Source: Pseudoalteromonas viridis | Lineage (GTDB): Bacteria > Pseudomonadota > Gammaproteobacteria > Enterobacterales > Alteromonadaceae | Length of the DNA: 64,000 bases | Reading direction: 5' to 3' | Assembly (NCBI RefSeq): GCF_017742995.1 | Contig: NZ_CP072425.1 | Span: 3,410,001 to 3,474,000, forward strand | Part shown: in pieces, positions 1 to 8,671 of the stretch | How positions within the stretch are numbered: position 1 is the stretch's first letter | Layout: each line of letters opens with the position of its first letter | Translations under genes and position numbers: made by a program | Notes under the pieces: generated by a model | The model's database searches: none | What the model was told of the DNA's origin: nothing | The model's input: the letters and a program-made list of their open reading frames with translations, nothing else

Positions 1-1
1 T

Positions 2-184
2 TTTGGCTATATCGCTTGTGCTAAATCGAACGAGGGTAAGCGAGCGATTGATCTGTTGCAAGCGGCGCTGCAAAGGCCTGATCTACAGCAAGCGATCATC
101 TCCGCGCATACGGGACTATTTTTTGAACAAGAAGAGCCCTTCATACTGCGCGCTTTACACAAAGCGTTTAACATTCAGCATTGA
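2..184 (+). CDS. C-terminal end of an unidentified protein (5' truncated)
   Basis: An open frame enters from the left edge and stops at TGA 182-184, giving about 60 residues that end in ...HKAFNIQH. The fragment looks helical (for example KRAIDLLQAALQRPDLQQAI). No family can be named from this piece. The short ATG-started frame overlapping it in another phase has a basic, low-complexity composition and is rejected in its favour. Since the gene continues outside the window, both function and true length are unknown. Confidence 0.5.
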   Translation, partial: FGYIACAKSNEGKRAIDLLQAALQRPDLQQAIISAHTGLFFEQEEPFILRALHKAFNIQH

Positions 185-204
185 TTAACAAACTTGTGCT
201 TTAA

Positions 205-231
205 TTGGCGCATCTCTTGTGGTTTTATAAT
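205..231 (+). promoter_or_regulatory. candidate sigma-70 promoter of the SIMPL gene
   Basis: A perfect TATAAT lies at 226-231, preceded by a weak TTGGCG at 205-210 (15-nt spacer). It sits about 45 nt upstream of the start at 275. Only the -10 is convincing. Confidence 0.35.
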
Positions 232-274
232 TCATAATCACATCATCCTATTCCAACAGAGTAAGGAGGCGTCC

Positions 275-973
275 ATGCGCTCACTTTTAGCCGCTGCAAT
301 TTTTGCGATCAGTACCTGCGCACAAGCAGGCAGTTTACCCGAGGGTCCACATTTGTATGTAAAGGGCATGTCGTCAATGGAAGTGCAGCCTGATGCAGCC
401 ATTATTCGTGTCGCGATAACTGAAAAACACAAGTCATTACCGGATGCCAAATCTAATGTTGATCAGGTAATGGCAAAGGCTATCCAGATTGCGAAAGACT
501 TTAACATTAAAAGCAACGATATCCATGCCGAGCAGCTAAATGTGCACCGCCAGACACGCTACAACCGCACCACTAACGAAGAAGAGTTCGACGGTTTCAG
601 AGTAAGCCGCAGCCTGACGGTAAAACTCAAAGACCTTTCAGAATATCCTAATCTGCTTCAGGCTTTTGTAGACAGCGGTATCAATCAGTTTAATAACACT
701 GAGTTTGTTGTTGAAGACAAAGTGGAATATATGAAAAAGCTTAAAAAGTCAGCCATTGAAGAAGCCAAAGCGGCCGCCAGAGAACTAGCCGATGACTTTG
801 ATGTGGACCTGGGCCGACTATATTCTGTGTCATTTTCACCGATGAACGTACCTGTACAGCCTTATGCCCGTGGTAAAATGATGGCCGCAGAAGCGATGGA
901 TGTCAGCCAGGCTTATAATACCGGAGACACAACACTGACTGCCGAAGTGTATGCGGTGTATTTTATCGAGTAA
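275..973 (+). CDS. SIMPL (DUF541) domain secreted protein
   Basis: The protein has 232 aa. The start at ATG 275 is chosen because AAGGAGG at 263-269 is ideally placed and a signal peptide follows directly (LLAAAIFAISTCAQA, cleavage likely near residue 18-19). The upstream in-frame start at 194 would put non-signal sequence ahead of it. The mature part begins with the SIMPL pattern (LYVKGMSSMEVQPDAAIIRV) and carries the usual long central helix (KKSAIEEAKAAARELADDF). Family members are periplasmic or outer-membrane-associated proteins such as E. coli YggE, linked to oxidative stress but without a defined reaction. It appears to be monocistronic. Confidence 0.85.
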   Translation: MRSLLAAAIFAISTCAQAGSLPEGPHLYVKGMSSMEVQPDAAIIRVAITEKHKSLPDAKSNVDQVMAKAIQIAKDFNIKSNDIHAEQLNVHRQTRYNRTTNEEEFDGFRVSRSLTVKLKDLSEYPNLLQAFVDSGINQFNNTEFVVEDKVEYMKKLKKSAIEEAKAAARELADDFDVDLGRLYSVSFSPMNVPVQPYARGKMMAAEAMDVSQAYNTGDTTLTAEVYAVYFIE

Positions 974-1021
974 ACTCTCTATACTGGACCTACTTATAAT
1001 ACTTACAAGTAGGTCTGCGTC

Positions 1022-1396
1022 ATGATAACAGGATTTTTTGCTGCCATATTTACCCTTTTCTATATCAAACTCAGCTTTGATATCATAGGTTTACGCCACA
1101 AGCACCAGGTAGCGCTCGGAGATGGTGGTCATCCCGCATTAGAGCGGGCGATCCGCGCCCATGCCAACTTTATGGAATACACGCCGCTGTTGTTAATTCT
1201 CTTGTTCGCACTGGAATTTCAGGGCGGTCAGGCAATTTGGTTGTATCTCACCGGCGGCACCTATTTAGTCGGCCGTATTTTGCATTCATTTGCGCTGAAC
1301 ATGGCTAATCTTAAGCTGCGTGTGATGGGAATGGCACTGAGCTTTTTATCATTACTGGCGCTGTCTATTATTAATCTTTATTGTTATTTTGTTTAA
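1022..1396 (+). CDS. MAPEG-family integral membrane protein
   Basis: The 124-residue protein has four hydrophobic segments (about 1-20, 57-77, 80-100 and 103-124). Between the first two lies the conserved loop GDGGHPALERAIRAHANFMEY, with the ERAIRAHANFxE motif typical of MAPEG proteins (membrane-associated proteins in eicosanoid and glutathione metabolism; E. coli YecN type). It probably acts in the inner membrane, possibly with glutathione transferase activity, but the bacterial substrate is unknown. Its stop codon shares one base with the start of the next gene (TAATG), so the two are probably translationally coupled. Confidence 0.85.
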   Translation: MITGFFAAIFTLFYIKLSFDIIGLRHKHQVALGDGGHPALERAIRAHANFMEYTPLLLILLFALEFQGGQAIWLYLTGGTYLVGRILHSFALNMANLKLRVMGMALSFLSLLALSIINLYCYFV

Positions 1397-2034
1397 TGGA
1401 AAAAATCTTTATTGCCGGCTTGCCAAGAACCGGTACTACCAGCGTATGTGCTGCATTTCTCGAGTTTGGGTGTAAAACAGCACATACGGCATATACACGT
1501 GAAGCGCTATCGCAAGCGCAGGTGATTGCAGACACACCGGTCTTTAATGACTATGAACAGCTCGCCGCTTTATACCCGAACAGCCGCTTTATATATCTGG
1601 ACAGAGCCATGGAAAGCTGGGTCCCATCAATCAGACGCTTGCTCACCCGCATGCTACCCAGGCTAGAGACTCAGCAGGGCGGATTCAACGACACGCTAAA
1701 ACGCTGCTACTATGATACTTTTGCCAACTTGAGTGCGGATAATATCGCGTGCGATCACTACCTGACAGATATCTACCGACAGCATCGCAAAAAGTTACTG
1801 TGCTTTTTGGACGCGCACCAGATTGAGTACTTGATATTGGATGTATCGCACCCACACAGTCTGCAACAACTGAGCGACTTTATGGGTATAGACACTAACT
1901 TAACCAAGCAAATGCCAAACCTTAACCAGGGGGGCAAAGTCACAGCCTGGAAGCAAATTGAGCATCCGCTCAAAGTCGAGTCAACCCGTCATGGCAAGGC
2001 AGACAGAGACAGTCTGTTATACAGTGAACAATAA
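1396..2034 (+). CDS. sulfotransferase-family protein
   Basis: The protein has 212 aa. The start at ATG 1396 overlaps the MAPEG stop by one base; an earlier in-frame start at 1381 lies inside the upstream gene. Residues 4-14 (IFIAGLPRTGTT) form the PAPS-binding 5'-phosphosulfate loop of sulfotransferases, and SRFIYLDRAMESWVPSIRR resembles the 3'-phosphate-binding segment (usually RDPxxxxxS). The acceptor is unknown. The last ~25 residues are basic and polar. Coupling to a MAPEG gene may mean a membrane-associated acceptor, but that is inference. Confidence 0.75.
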   Translation: MEKIFIAGLPRTGTTSVCAAFLEFGCKTAHTAYTREALSQAQVIADTPVFNDYEQLAALYPNSRFIYLDRAMESWVPSIRRLLTRMLPRLETQQGGFNDTLKRCYYDTFANLSADNIACDHYLTDIYRQHRKKLLCFLDAHQIEYLILDVSHPHSLQQLSDFMGIDTNLTKQMPNLNQGGKVTAWKQIEHPLKVESTRHGKADRDSLLYSEQ

Positions 2035-2171
2035 AATGTCCGATATTAAACACTCTGCTTTAAATGTGTATAAAGAGCAGGGGTGTTAGCTGCAAAATGC
2101 TTGCTGGCTTTGGAAATTAGCGCCTGAGTTGGGTAAAATGCCCCAAAACCGATAACGGAACAGATTAAACG

Positions 2172-2744
2172 ATGTTTGAATTAAAATTCCACACGCCATT
2201 CGACTGGACTCATAAAGTCATGGCCGACTTTGATACCTTTTTACAGGATCACGCAGCCGCTGAGAAAAAAGCCTCTGGCATGGCCATGTCTATGTTAAGC
2301 CATTACCCGGATCGCATCAAACTGGTAAAAGCGATGGCCGATCTGGCCATCGAAGAGATGATCCATTTTAAGCAAGTGCTTAAGATATTGACCGACCGTA
2401 ACGTGACTTTAGGCAATGACAAGGCAGACCCGTACATTAAAAAAATGCGCGCCTTATTTCGCCAGGGCTCAGATGAGTTTTTAATCGACCGCCTGTTGGT
2501 GGCAGCCGTGATTGAAGCTCGCGGCCATGAACGCTTTTCACTGGTCGCTGAAGCTTTACCCGAAGGCAAAGAGAAAGATTTCTATGTGACCATTGCCAAA
2601 TCGGAAGAAAAGCATAAAAACCTGTTTGTTGAACTAGGTTACGAGTATTTTGACAAGGCCGTGATCGACACACGACTGGAAGAAATACTGATAGCAGAAG
2701 CTGAGATTTGCGAAAGCATTCCATTTACCGCTGCACTGCATTAA
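2172..2744 (+). CDS. miaE: tRNA-(ms2io6A)-hydroxylase MiaE
   Basis: MiaE hydroxylates the isopentenyl group of 2-methylthio-N6-isopentenyladenosine at position 37 of tRNAs reading UNN codons, using O2 and a non-haem diiron centre. The 190 aa match the family in length. The diiron ligands are visible as E31, E62-x-x-H65, E115 and E145-x-x-H148 in a four-helix carboxylate-bridged fold. The gene is present in many gammaproteobacteria (Salmonella, Pseudomonas) but absent from E. coli. It is monocistronic, with an intrinsic terminator downstream. Confidence 0.93.
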   Translation: MFELKFHTPFDWTHKVMADFDTFLQDHAAAEKKASGMAMSMLSHYPDRIKLVKAMADLAIEEMIHFKQVLKILTDRNVTLGNDKADPYIKKMRALFRQGSDEFLIDRLLVAAVIEARGHERFSLVAEALPEGKEKDFYVTIAKSEEKHKNLFVELGYEYFDKAVIDTRLEEILIAEAEICESIPFTAALH

Positions 2745-2805
2745 CTGGATAAAATTCGGGCTAAAAAAGCGCTGCATTTCATTATGTTAAATTGCATATA
2801 GAATT

Positions 2806-2837
2806 AAAAAGGGAGGTATAAGATGCTCCCTTTTTTG
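2806..2837 (+). terminator. intrinsic terminator after miaE
   Basis: Arms AAAAAGGGAG (2806-2815) and CTCCCTTTTT (2826-2835) flank a 10-nt loop, followed by further T. The symmetric A/T flanks could also act on the opposite strand. Confidence 0.8.
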
Positions 2838-3003
2838 TTCCTGATAATGACCATAAAAGAGAAAAGCAGCAGGGTGCTTAGGTGTTTTTCAATAGACAAC
2901 CAATCTTATATCAATATTCGATGGAACAAATAAGACGTAGGTGGCTCAGCGGTGTTACCGATCATATTTTCTCGCCTAAAAAATTTAAGGAAGCAAATGG
3001 GTA

Positions 3004-3912
3004 TTACTCGCAACTCTTAGCGGTATTGTATTTTATCTCTTCCAGAATACCGTGTTTTTTAAATTCGGCTATGGCCTGATTTAGTTCAAACAGCAGGGTT
3101 TTGCCGTACTTATTGTGTTTGGAAACGGCAAAGAACAGACCATTCATTTGCAAAATGGGGTCAACCATAACCACATTTTTTGCCTGAGCGGTCGCATTGT
3201 TATCTTGCGACAAAGCGGCAATTTCCATTTCAATGACTTCCGGGTCGCCGATAATAAGATTAACACGCCCAGCCATTAGCAGCCTGATATTGTGGGCGTC
3301 ATCAACGGCTTCAATAACGTTGAATTTTCCTGCGTCCATTAAGCGGTCAAACTCCGGCGTATTTTGGTAGCCCCGAACCACACCAATGCGTTCATCGGCC
3401 AAAGCGCCGAGGCTGGTAAAGTGGTCGGTGTTGTAGTCCCGGCGTTTGTAAAGGGCAATTGGGCCCCAGCCAAATGGTTCTGTCAGTGTGAGATGATCCA
3501 AACGGCGCGTACCGGGTAAAGTATCCGAAGGCGCTTCGGGCTCAATAAAATACTCCGGCACCAGAATATCTACTTTACCATTTTCTGCATTCGCAACGGC
3601 CCGTGCCCAGGGGTAGAAAGTCACGGTTGCACCATAATTTTGGCTGTGCAATAAAGCGATTACGGCTTGCATCACCCAACCTTGCTTACATAAACTTTGT
3701 CCGATGTAGGGTTGCCATTCCAAAGTGGTCACATCGACTTGCTTGGGTGCAGTGAGGTTGTAGCGAAAAGTATGATCACTGACTTTTTTACCAGACACAG
3801 TATGCGTGCCTTTATAGTCACGGTAGATTACGCTTAGCTGCTTGCTGAGTGTGGCAGAAGCAAGGCTGTGGAAAGTAAAGACACTGAAAAACACAAACAA
3901 AGCAAATGGCAT
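3004..3912 (-). CDS. periplasmic substrate-binding (SBP_bac_3-like) protein
   Basis: The protein has 302 aa with an N-terminal signal peptide (MPFALFVFFSVFTFHSLASA). The body has the two-lobed solute-binding pattern: LEWQPYIGQSLCKQGWVMQAVIALL, then VTFYPWARAVANAENGKVDILVP and, later, ERIGVVRGYQNT and LMAGRVNLIIGDPEVIEMEI. This is the type-3 family used by amino-acid ABC importers. No permease or ATPase gene is adjacent; stand-alone copies are common in marine Alteromonadales and often have unknown ligands. A start-proximal AAGAG in the leader is a plausible ribosome site. The short plus-strand frame overlapping its 3' end is a shadow. Confidence 0.75.
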   Translation of the reverse strand: MPFALFVFFSVFTFHSLASATLSKQLSVIYRDYKGTHTVSGKKVSDHTFRYNLTAPKQVDVTTLEWQPYIGQSLCKQGWVMQAVIALLHSQNYGATVTFYPWARAVANAENGKVDILVPEYFIEPEAPSDTLPGTRRLDHLTLTEPFGWGPIALYKRRDYNTDHFTSLGALADERIGVVRGYQNTPEFDRLMDAGKFNVIEAVDDAHNIRLLMAGRVNLIIGDPEVIEMEIAALSQDNNATAQAKNVVMVDPILQMNGLFFAVSKHNKYGKTLLFELNQAIAEFKKHGILEEIKYNTAKSCE

Positions 3913-4486
3913 TGTTGAAAACTCTTAGCCTGATTAAATATAAGCTTAGACATAAACCAGGGCATTGTCACAGATACCACATTTAACATAACGTATATTA
4001 TAGGATATTAAGTAAAGTTCAGTTTAGAGCGCTCTCGAACTTCCGGTTTAACTATGATGAAGCACTTAATGTCCAATACTAGACGGTATCGGACATTAAG
4101 TAATTTCTGACATAAAATGGACTGTTTGTTTATTTTGCCCTGGGTTATCTATTTTATGGGCGTCATTACGGATGGTCGCAGCCATAGTCTGTTATTCCAT
4201 TTCAAATTAATCTTGGCTCAGCCAACCAAATTAAAACGCTGGCATTAATGCGCTCATCAACTTCGATATGGCTAAGATTGTTAGCAATGCAGATCTGTTG
4301 TGTTGCTCCTCGACTGTAATCTTGTCCGATTGATTGAAAGCCCCAAGCTTGATCCAGAAACTAACTTTTTATGTCCTTGCTATGTTATCGCTATGATGAA
4401 TTTACAGTTAATTTATAAATTGCCATTGAGCTCACTTTACGCTTGTCTTAGTATTAGCCTTGTCGTTCAAAAGAAGTAAATACAAT
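3913..4486. other. 574-bp intergenic region with a long palindrome
   Basis: No convincing gene is present. The stretch separates the divergent SBP gene and response-regulator operon and must hold both promoters. Its only strong structure is the imperfect palindrome at 4064-4101. On the minus strand, around 4230-4370, short overlapping open stretches of about 40 codons without starts may be decayed coding sequence, but nothing recognisable is seen. Confidence 0.5.
4064..4101. repeat. 38-nt imperfect palindrome
   Basis: Arms ACTTAATGTCC (4064-4074) and GGACATTAAGT (4091-4101) are perfect inverted repeats of 11 bp. After one mismatch they continue inward as ATAC/GTAT, leaving a loop of about 6 nt. 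There is no adjacent T tract, so it is not a typical terminator. It may be an operator, a recombination or insertion scar, or part of a dispersed palindromic element. Confidence 0.7.
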
Positions 4487-4870
4487 ATGGAACTTGTCAG
4501 ACCCCTAGAGCCAATTTTGATCATCGATGACGTTGAAGATGTGCGCAGTTACCTGATAGATATTCTTGAAAACCTGGGTTTTGAAGAAGTCTATGAGTCT
4601 GAAGACTTCAAATCTGCAATGCCTTTGATGGCCGAAAAATCTCCCAATGTGATTTTCCTGGATATCGAGTTACCCGATACCGATGGCACACAAATTCTCG
4701 AATATATCAATGATAACTACCCCAATGTGCATGTCATTATGTGCTCCGGCCATAACAGCCTGGAGAATGTACAAAATACCTGGGAGTTGGGTGCAAAAGG
4801 CTTTATTGCTAAGCCATTTAACGCGAAAAAAGTCGATTCAGTAATGAAGAGACTCGAAATGATTGCATGA
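4487..4870 (+). CDS. single-domain (receiver-only) response regulator
   Basis: The 127-aa protein is CheY-like. The start is taken as ATG 4487 (MELVRPLEPILIIDD), not the in-frame TTG at 4460, because ATG fits the family length. Phosphorylation-site residues are all present: acidic pair D14/D15, phospho-acceptor D59 (FLDIELP), S87 and K109 (AKPF). No output domain follows. Its stop overlaps the start of the MoxR gene (ATGA), which suggests coupled translation and a role in controlling the MoxR/DUF58/TgpA module. No histidine kinase gene is adjacent. Confidence 0.85.
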   Translation: MELVRPLEPILIIDDVEDVRSYLIDILENLGFEEVYESEDFKSAMPLMAEKSPNVIFLDIELPDTDGTQILEYINDNYPNVHVIMCSGHNSLENVQNTWELGAKGFIAKPFNAKKVDSVMKRLEMIA

Positions 4871-5778
4871 ATAAAACCACACAAGACATCATTAGTCAGC
4901 TATCTGAGCTGATCCTGGGTAAAGAAGAGCAGATCAGGCTAGCCGTTGTCTGCTTATTGTGTAAAGGACATTTGCTGATCGAGGATTTGCCGGGCATGGG
5001 CAAGACCACCCTCTCCCACGGCCTGGCCAATGTGCTTGGACTGAGCTATCAGCGTGTTCAGTTTACCAGTGATTTACTACCCGCAGATATTACCGGCTCC
5101 AGCGTTTTTAATACCTCACAACAGAGCTTTGATTTTCATCCGGGCCCCATTTTTAGCCAGGTTTTACTGGCCGACGAAATAAACCGTGCCAGCCCGAAGA
5201 CGCAGAGCGCTTTGCTTGAAGCGATGGAAGAACGCCAGGTAACCATGGATGGTAAAACCCACCCATTACCCGAGCCTTTTTTTGTTATCGCTACACAAAA
5301 CCCGCTCCATCAGTCAGGTACACACCCATTGCCAGAATCTCAGCTCGACCGTTTTTTCCTGCGGATCAGCCTGGGCTACCCCGATGAGCATGCGGAAAAA
5401 AGCCTGATCCTTGGGAATAACCTGCAAAGGCAATCTCTGAATGAGCTGACCTGTGTACTAGACTTAAATGCGCTGGCAACGCTTCAGCAAGCGGTACTTG
5501 ACGTCAACCTGTCAGACTCAGTTGTGCAGTACATCATCAATCTGGTTAATTTTACACGTTACAGCGGTCAGTTCAGCGATCCCCTTTCGCCACGAGCAAG
5601 TATCGCGTTGGGACTGGCAACGCGCGCCTATGCCCTGACCCAAAGCCGGGATTATGCTTTACCAGACGATGTCCAGGCTGTATTTGCTGCAGTAGCCGGT
5701 CACCGTCTGAACATTTCTGCCAATGAGCTGAATGATGTGGTAAAGGGTATTTTTGATAACGTTGCGGTTGTTTTGTAA
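4867..5778 (+). CDS. MoxR-family AAA+ ATPase
   Basis: The protein has 303 aa. Walker A is [10 protein letters not shown] (about residues 41-50), Walker B is [23 protein letters not shown], sensor 1 is VIATQNP, and the C-terminal lid contains [17 protein letters not shown]. MoxR ATPases act as chaperone-like partners in assembling or activating protein complexes and are usually encoded with DUF58 and transglutaminase-like genes, as here. It starts within the response-regulator stop (ATGA overlap) and is followed 2 nt later by the DUF58 gene. Confidence 0.92.
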   Translation: MNKTTQDIISQLSELILGKEEQIRLAVVCLLCKGHLLIEDLPGMGKTTLSHGLANVLGLSYQRVQFTSDLLPADITGSSVFNTSQQSFDFHPGPIFSQVLLADEINRASPKTQSALLEAMEERQVTMDGKTHPLPEPFFVIATQNPLHQSGTHPLPESQLDRFFLRISLGYPDEHAEKSLILGNNLQRQSLNELTCVLDLNALATLQQAVLDVNLSDSVVQYIINLVNFTRYSGQFSDPLSPRASIALGLATRAYALTQSRDYALPDDVQAVFAAVAGHRLNISANELNDVVKGIFDNVAVVL

Positions 5779-5780
5779 CT

Positions 5781-6731
5781 ATGCGCCGTGACTGGTTACA
5801 GTCCTGGCTGGCTGACATCATTAAACGTAAGCATAGTGCTGCGCAAATTACCCTGTCGCACCACAATATTTATATTGTTCCCTCCAGGCAGGGGGCGTTC
5901 TTCTTATGTATGATGATCCTCAATTTTATTCTGGGCAGCAACTACCAGAACAATCTGATTCTTGGTGTGGCCTACGTCATGTTACTGATCCTGGTGCTGG
6001 CGCTGATATATGGATATCTCAACTTACATGGCCTGAGCATTCAATTACTGGACGTAAAAAGCAATTTTGCCGAAAAACCTGTTGAGGTCCTGATAAAACT
6101 CACCTCGCCACACAAATGTTATTCTCTGGATATTGCCAGCCAGGCATTCGACTTTAGTGATTGTAACAGTCATTATTCGCAGGGTGCCCAGGTTATGTCA
6201 CTGTTTTTACATCCGGGGCCCCGTGGCCGCTACGCGCTTGGCAGACTCAAGCTATCCAGTAACTATCCATTTGGTTTAGTCCGTGTCTGGACTTACCTGA
6301 ATGTCGACAAAACGTTTTGTGTCTACCCTGCGCCACTTGCCTGCCAGCTGACATTTAGTGAGCAAGAAGTCACTGCGAATCAAGGGCAGTATGTGCATCA
6401 AAGCACGCAAAGCCATGAAAACTTTGACGGGCTAGAGCGATTCAGACCCGGCATTAGTAAAAGCCGTATATCCTGGCGGCATTTCGCCAAAAGTCAGCAG
6501 TTGCTGGTCAAGCAATACAGTGGTGATAGCTTCTACGCTCAGCATACTTTCGATTATGCAGCGCACGACGGCCCTAAGGAAGCGCGCTTGTCTAAGCTGT
6601 GTTATCAAGTGCTTGAGGCAGACAAACAGGGAGATGAATTTGCACTCAGACTGAGTAATGCCGCTCAGGTGACTGCAGGCCGTGGAGACAAACACAGAGA
6701 AGCTTGCCTGGAGGCGTTGAGTGACTTCTGA
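5781..6731 (+). CDS. DUF58 domain membrane-associated protein
   Basis: The protein has 316 aa. Two adjacent hydrophobic segments near residues 35-80 form an N-terminal hairpin (AFFLCMMILNFILGSNYQNN, then YVMLLILVLALIYGYL). The C-terminal part carries the DUF58 core FRPGISKSRISWRHFAKSQ, matching the family pattern around Y-x-P-G-D-x-x-x-x-I-x-W. DUF58 proteins are MoxR partners with a vWA-like region and no known reaction. The last bases overlap the start of the transglutaminase gene (GTG at 6721), which continues the coupled operon. Confidence 0.88.
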   Translation: MRRDWLQSWLADIIKRKHSAAQITLSHHNIYIVPSRQGAFFLCMMILNFILGSNYQNNLILGVAYVMLLILVLALIYGYLNLHGLSIQLLDVKSNFAEKPVEVLIKLTSPHKCYSLDIASQAFDFSDCNSHYSQGAQVMSLFLHPGPRGRYALGRLKLSSNYPFGLVRVWTYLNVDKTFCVYPAPLACQLTFSEQEVTANQGQYVHQSTQSHENFDGLERFRPGISKSRISWRHFAKSQQLLVKQYSGDSFYAQHTFDYAAHDGPKEARLSKLCYQVLEADKQGDEFALRLSNAAQVTAGRGDKHREACLEALSDF

Positions 6732-8667
6732 CAAACTGCTGGGTGGCCAAACCTTACTGACCACCCTTTTGTATGGGCTAGTCAGTCTATTGCTGTTTAA
6801 CAGTTTTGGTCTTGTATTCACCTGCGCCATGTTACTGATTGTGCTGTTTAAACTGGCTATATATCGCTCTCTGGTTCAAGGCCCCTCCGAAAAGCTGGTT
6901 AACCTCTTAGCATTGACCGTCATACTGGTGGTGTTTGTCGCCATAGGTTTTTCGAACCTAGTAGAAATGTTCGTTTCTTTATTACTGGGTGCCTGCGCAC
7001 TGAAAACCATTCAGGCAAAAACAAAGAAACAAGCCATGTCGGTGCAGTTGTTAAACTTTTTTGTCTACCCCTGTTTCTTTATCTTCTCTCAGAATGTGCT
7101 GTCTTTGTTATTTGTGCTCGTGCTTTTGGTGGTAAATTTAGCCCAAATGCTGTGGATTGAACATGGTATTGCGCTGCGCAGTGCTATGCGACAGGCCTCA
7201 AGACACTTACTGCTCGCACTGCCGCTGGCAGCAATAATGGTTGTATTGCTGCCCAAAGTATCACCTTTCTGGCAGCTACCCGGTGCCAATAAAACTCAAA
7301 CCGGCCTTTCTGAGGACATAGATCCGTTCGAAATTTCAGAGCTATCCCGCTCAGACGAATTGGTGTTCAGAGCCATCCTGCCGGACAACGCTCAGATGAA
7401 ACCGCCTTTTTACTGGCGTACTTTGGTCCATGATAACTATGATGGCACACGCTGGCGAGTTTCAGCACATCATGATTTGCCGTTACAGGCGCCCTATCGT
7501 GCAGTAGGAGAAAACTATACCGTTATCGCCAGGGCGTCGGGCAAAACCTGGCTGTATAGTCTTGGCCAAGCCAAGTCATCCACGCGGGGCGTAAATACCA
7601 ACCAGTTTGGCACTTTGTTTATGCAAAAACGCCTCAGCAGTAGCATGGAGTATCAAGTCACACCCATTCACACTATAGGACCCGGCTTAGTAAACTGGCA
7701 ATATCAGCTTAACACCGCCCTGCCCGATAGCATTAACCCGTTGGCCACGGCATTGGCAACGCAGTGGGATGCAAAGACTAACAATACCGCTGAATTTATT
7801 CAGCAGATGAAGCTATATTTTGTTCAAAATAGTTTTCACTACTCGCTTAAACCTCCAGTGATAAGCGACCGAAACAGCATAGACAGGTTTTTAACCGAAA
7901 CACGCGAAGGGTTTTGCGGTCATTATGCGGCCAGTGCCGCTTTTATGTTACGAGCAGCCGGGATCCCTGCGCGTCTGGTTTCAGGATATCTGGGTGGTGA
8001 GTATAATGCAGAGCGAGGATATTACAGTGTTTATCAGTATGATGCCCATGCTTGGGTAGAATACTATGTACCGCAGCAAGGTTGGTATCGCCTCGACCCC
8101 ACAGCCTGGGTCGCGCCGGACAGGCTCAGCGGCTCTTTGTCTGAGCTGACCGCATTAGAAGATGAATTTAAGGATAATCTGGGTCTGAGCCTGATGAGCT
8201 ACTCAAACCTGGCTCTGGTGAACTGGGTCAGATTGCAAATCGAGCAGCTCGATTATCAATGGACCCGCTGGGTGCTGAACTTTGATCAGCAAAAGCAATC
8301 CAGGTTGCTGCGCGACTTGTTTGGACACTATCACAAGCTGTTACCCGGGCTGAGTGTGTTTTTGTTGCTCATAGCCATATTCGTTGCCCGCTTCTGGTAT
8401 CTGCAACGTAAGCAGGTAGTCAGATTGCCTGAAGCGGTGAGGCTGCATCACGCCATTTGTCGACTGGCAGAGGGTGAACTACATAAAATAACGCCTGCGC
8501 AGGCGCTGCAGGTCTTACAGTCCCAGTACCCTAATTTGTCGCAGGAACTGGCAGAGTTTAATCAATATTTTGTAAAATCAAGATTTTCCCAAGCGCAACT
8601 AACCAAATCGGAGGCGACAAGGATGAAAGCGCTGGGTCGTTTAATAATAAAAAAGGCGAAAAAGTAA
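6721..8667 (+). CDS. TgpA-like membrane transglutaminase/protease
   Basis: The protein has 648 aa, with GTG start 6721 inside the 3' end of the DUF58 gene. Several transmembrane segments fill residues 1-185, a periplasmic transglutaminase-like domain lies at about 330-480, one more membrane segment is near 540-560 ([22 protein letters not shown]), and a cytoplasmic tail follows. The papain-like triad is intact: C399 ([10 protein letters not shown]), H443 (DAHAWVEYY) and D459 (YRLDPTAW). This is the layout of Pseudomonas aeruginosa TgpA, an essential protein of unknown substrate encoded with MoxR and DUF58. It is the last member of the regulator-MoxR-DUF58-TgpA module. Confidence 0.9.
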   Translation: MTSDKLLGGQTLLTTLLYGLVSLLLFNSFGLVFTCAMLLIVLFKLAIYRSLVQGPSEKLVNLLALTVILVVFVAIGFSNLVEMFVSLLLGACALKTIQAKTKKQAMSVQLLNFFVYPCFFIFSQNVLSLLFVLVLLVVNLAQMLWIEHGIALRSAMRQASRHLLLALPLAAIMVVLLPKVSPFWQLPGANKTQTGLSEDIDPFEISELSRSDELVFRAILPDNAQMKPPFYWRTLVHDNYDGTRWRVSAHHDLPLQAPYRAVGENYTVIARASGKTWLYSLGQAKSSTRGVNTNQFGTLFMQKRLSSSMEYQVTPIHTIGPGLVNWQYQLNTALPDSINPLATALATQWDAKTNNTAEFIQQMKLYFVQNSFHYSLKPPVISDRNSIDRFLTETREGFCGHYAASAAFMLRAAGIPARLVSGYLGGEYNAERGYYSVYQYDAHAWVEYYVPQQGWYRLDPTAWVAPDRLSGSLSELTALEDEFKDNLGLSLMSYSNLALVNWVRLQIEQLDYQWTRWVLNFDQQKQSRLLRDLFGHYHKLLPGLSVFLLLIAIFVARFWYLQRKQVVRLPEAVRLHHAICRLAEGELHKITPAQALQVLQSQYPNLSQELAEFNQYFVKSRFSQAQLTKSEATRMKALGRLIIKKAKK

Positions 8668-8671
8668 TATT

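Noticed and set aside
3..188. ATG-like frame at the left edge
   Set aside because: Its composition is basic and Cys/Ser-rich. The frame starting at base 2 in another phase has normal protein character and runs in from the edge.
2882..3079. Plus-strand frame of about 65 codons
   Set aside because: It overlaps the 3' end of the solute-binding-protein gene on the other strand, lacks an SD and resembles nothing.
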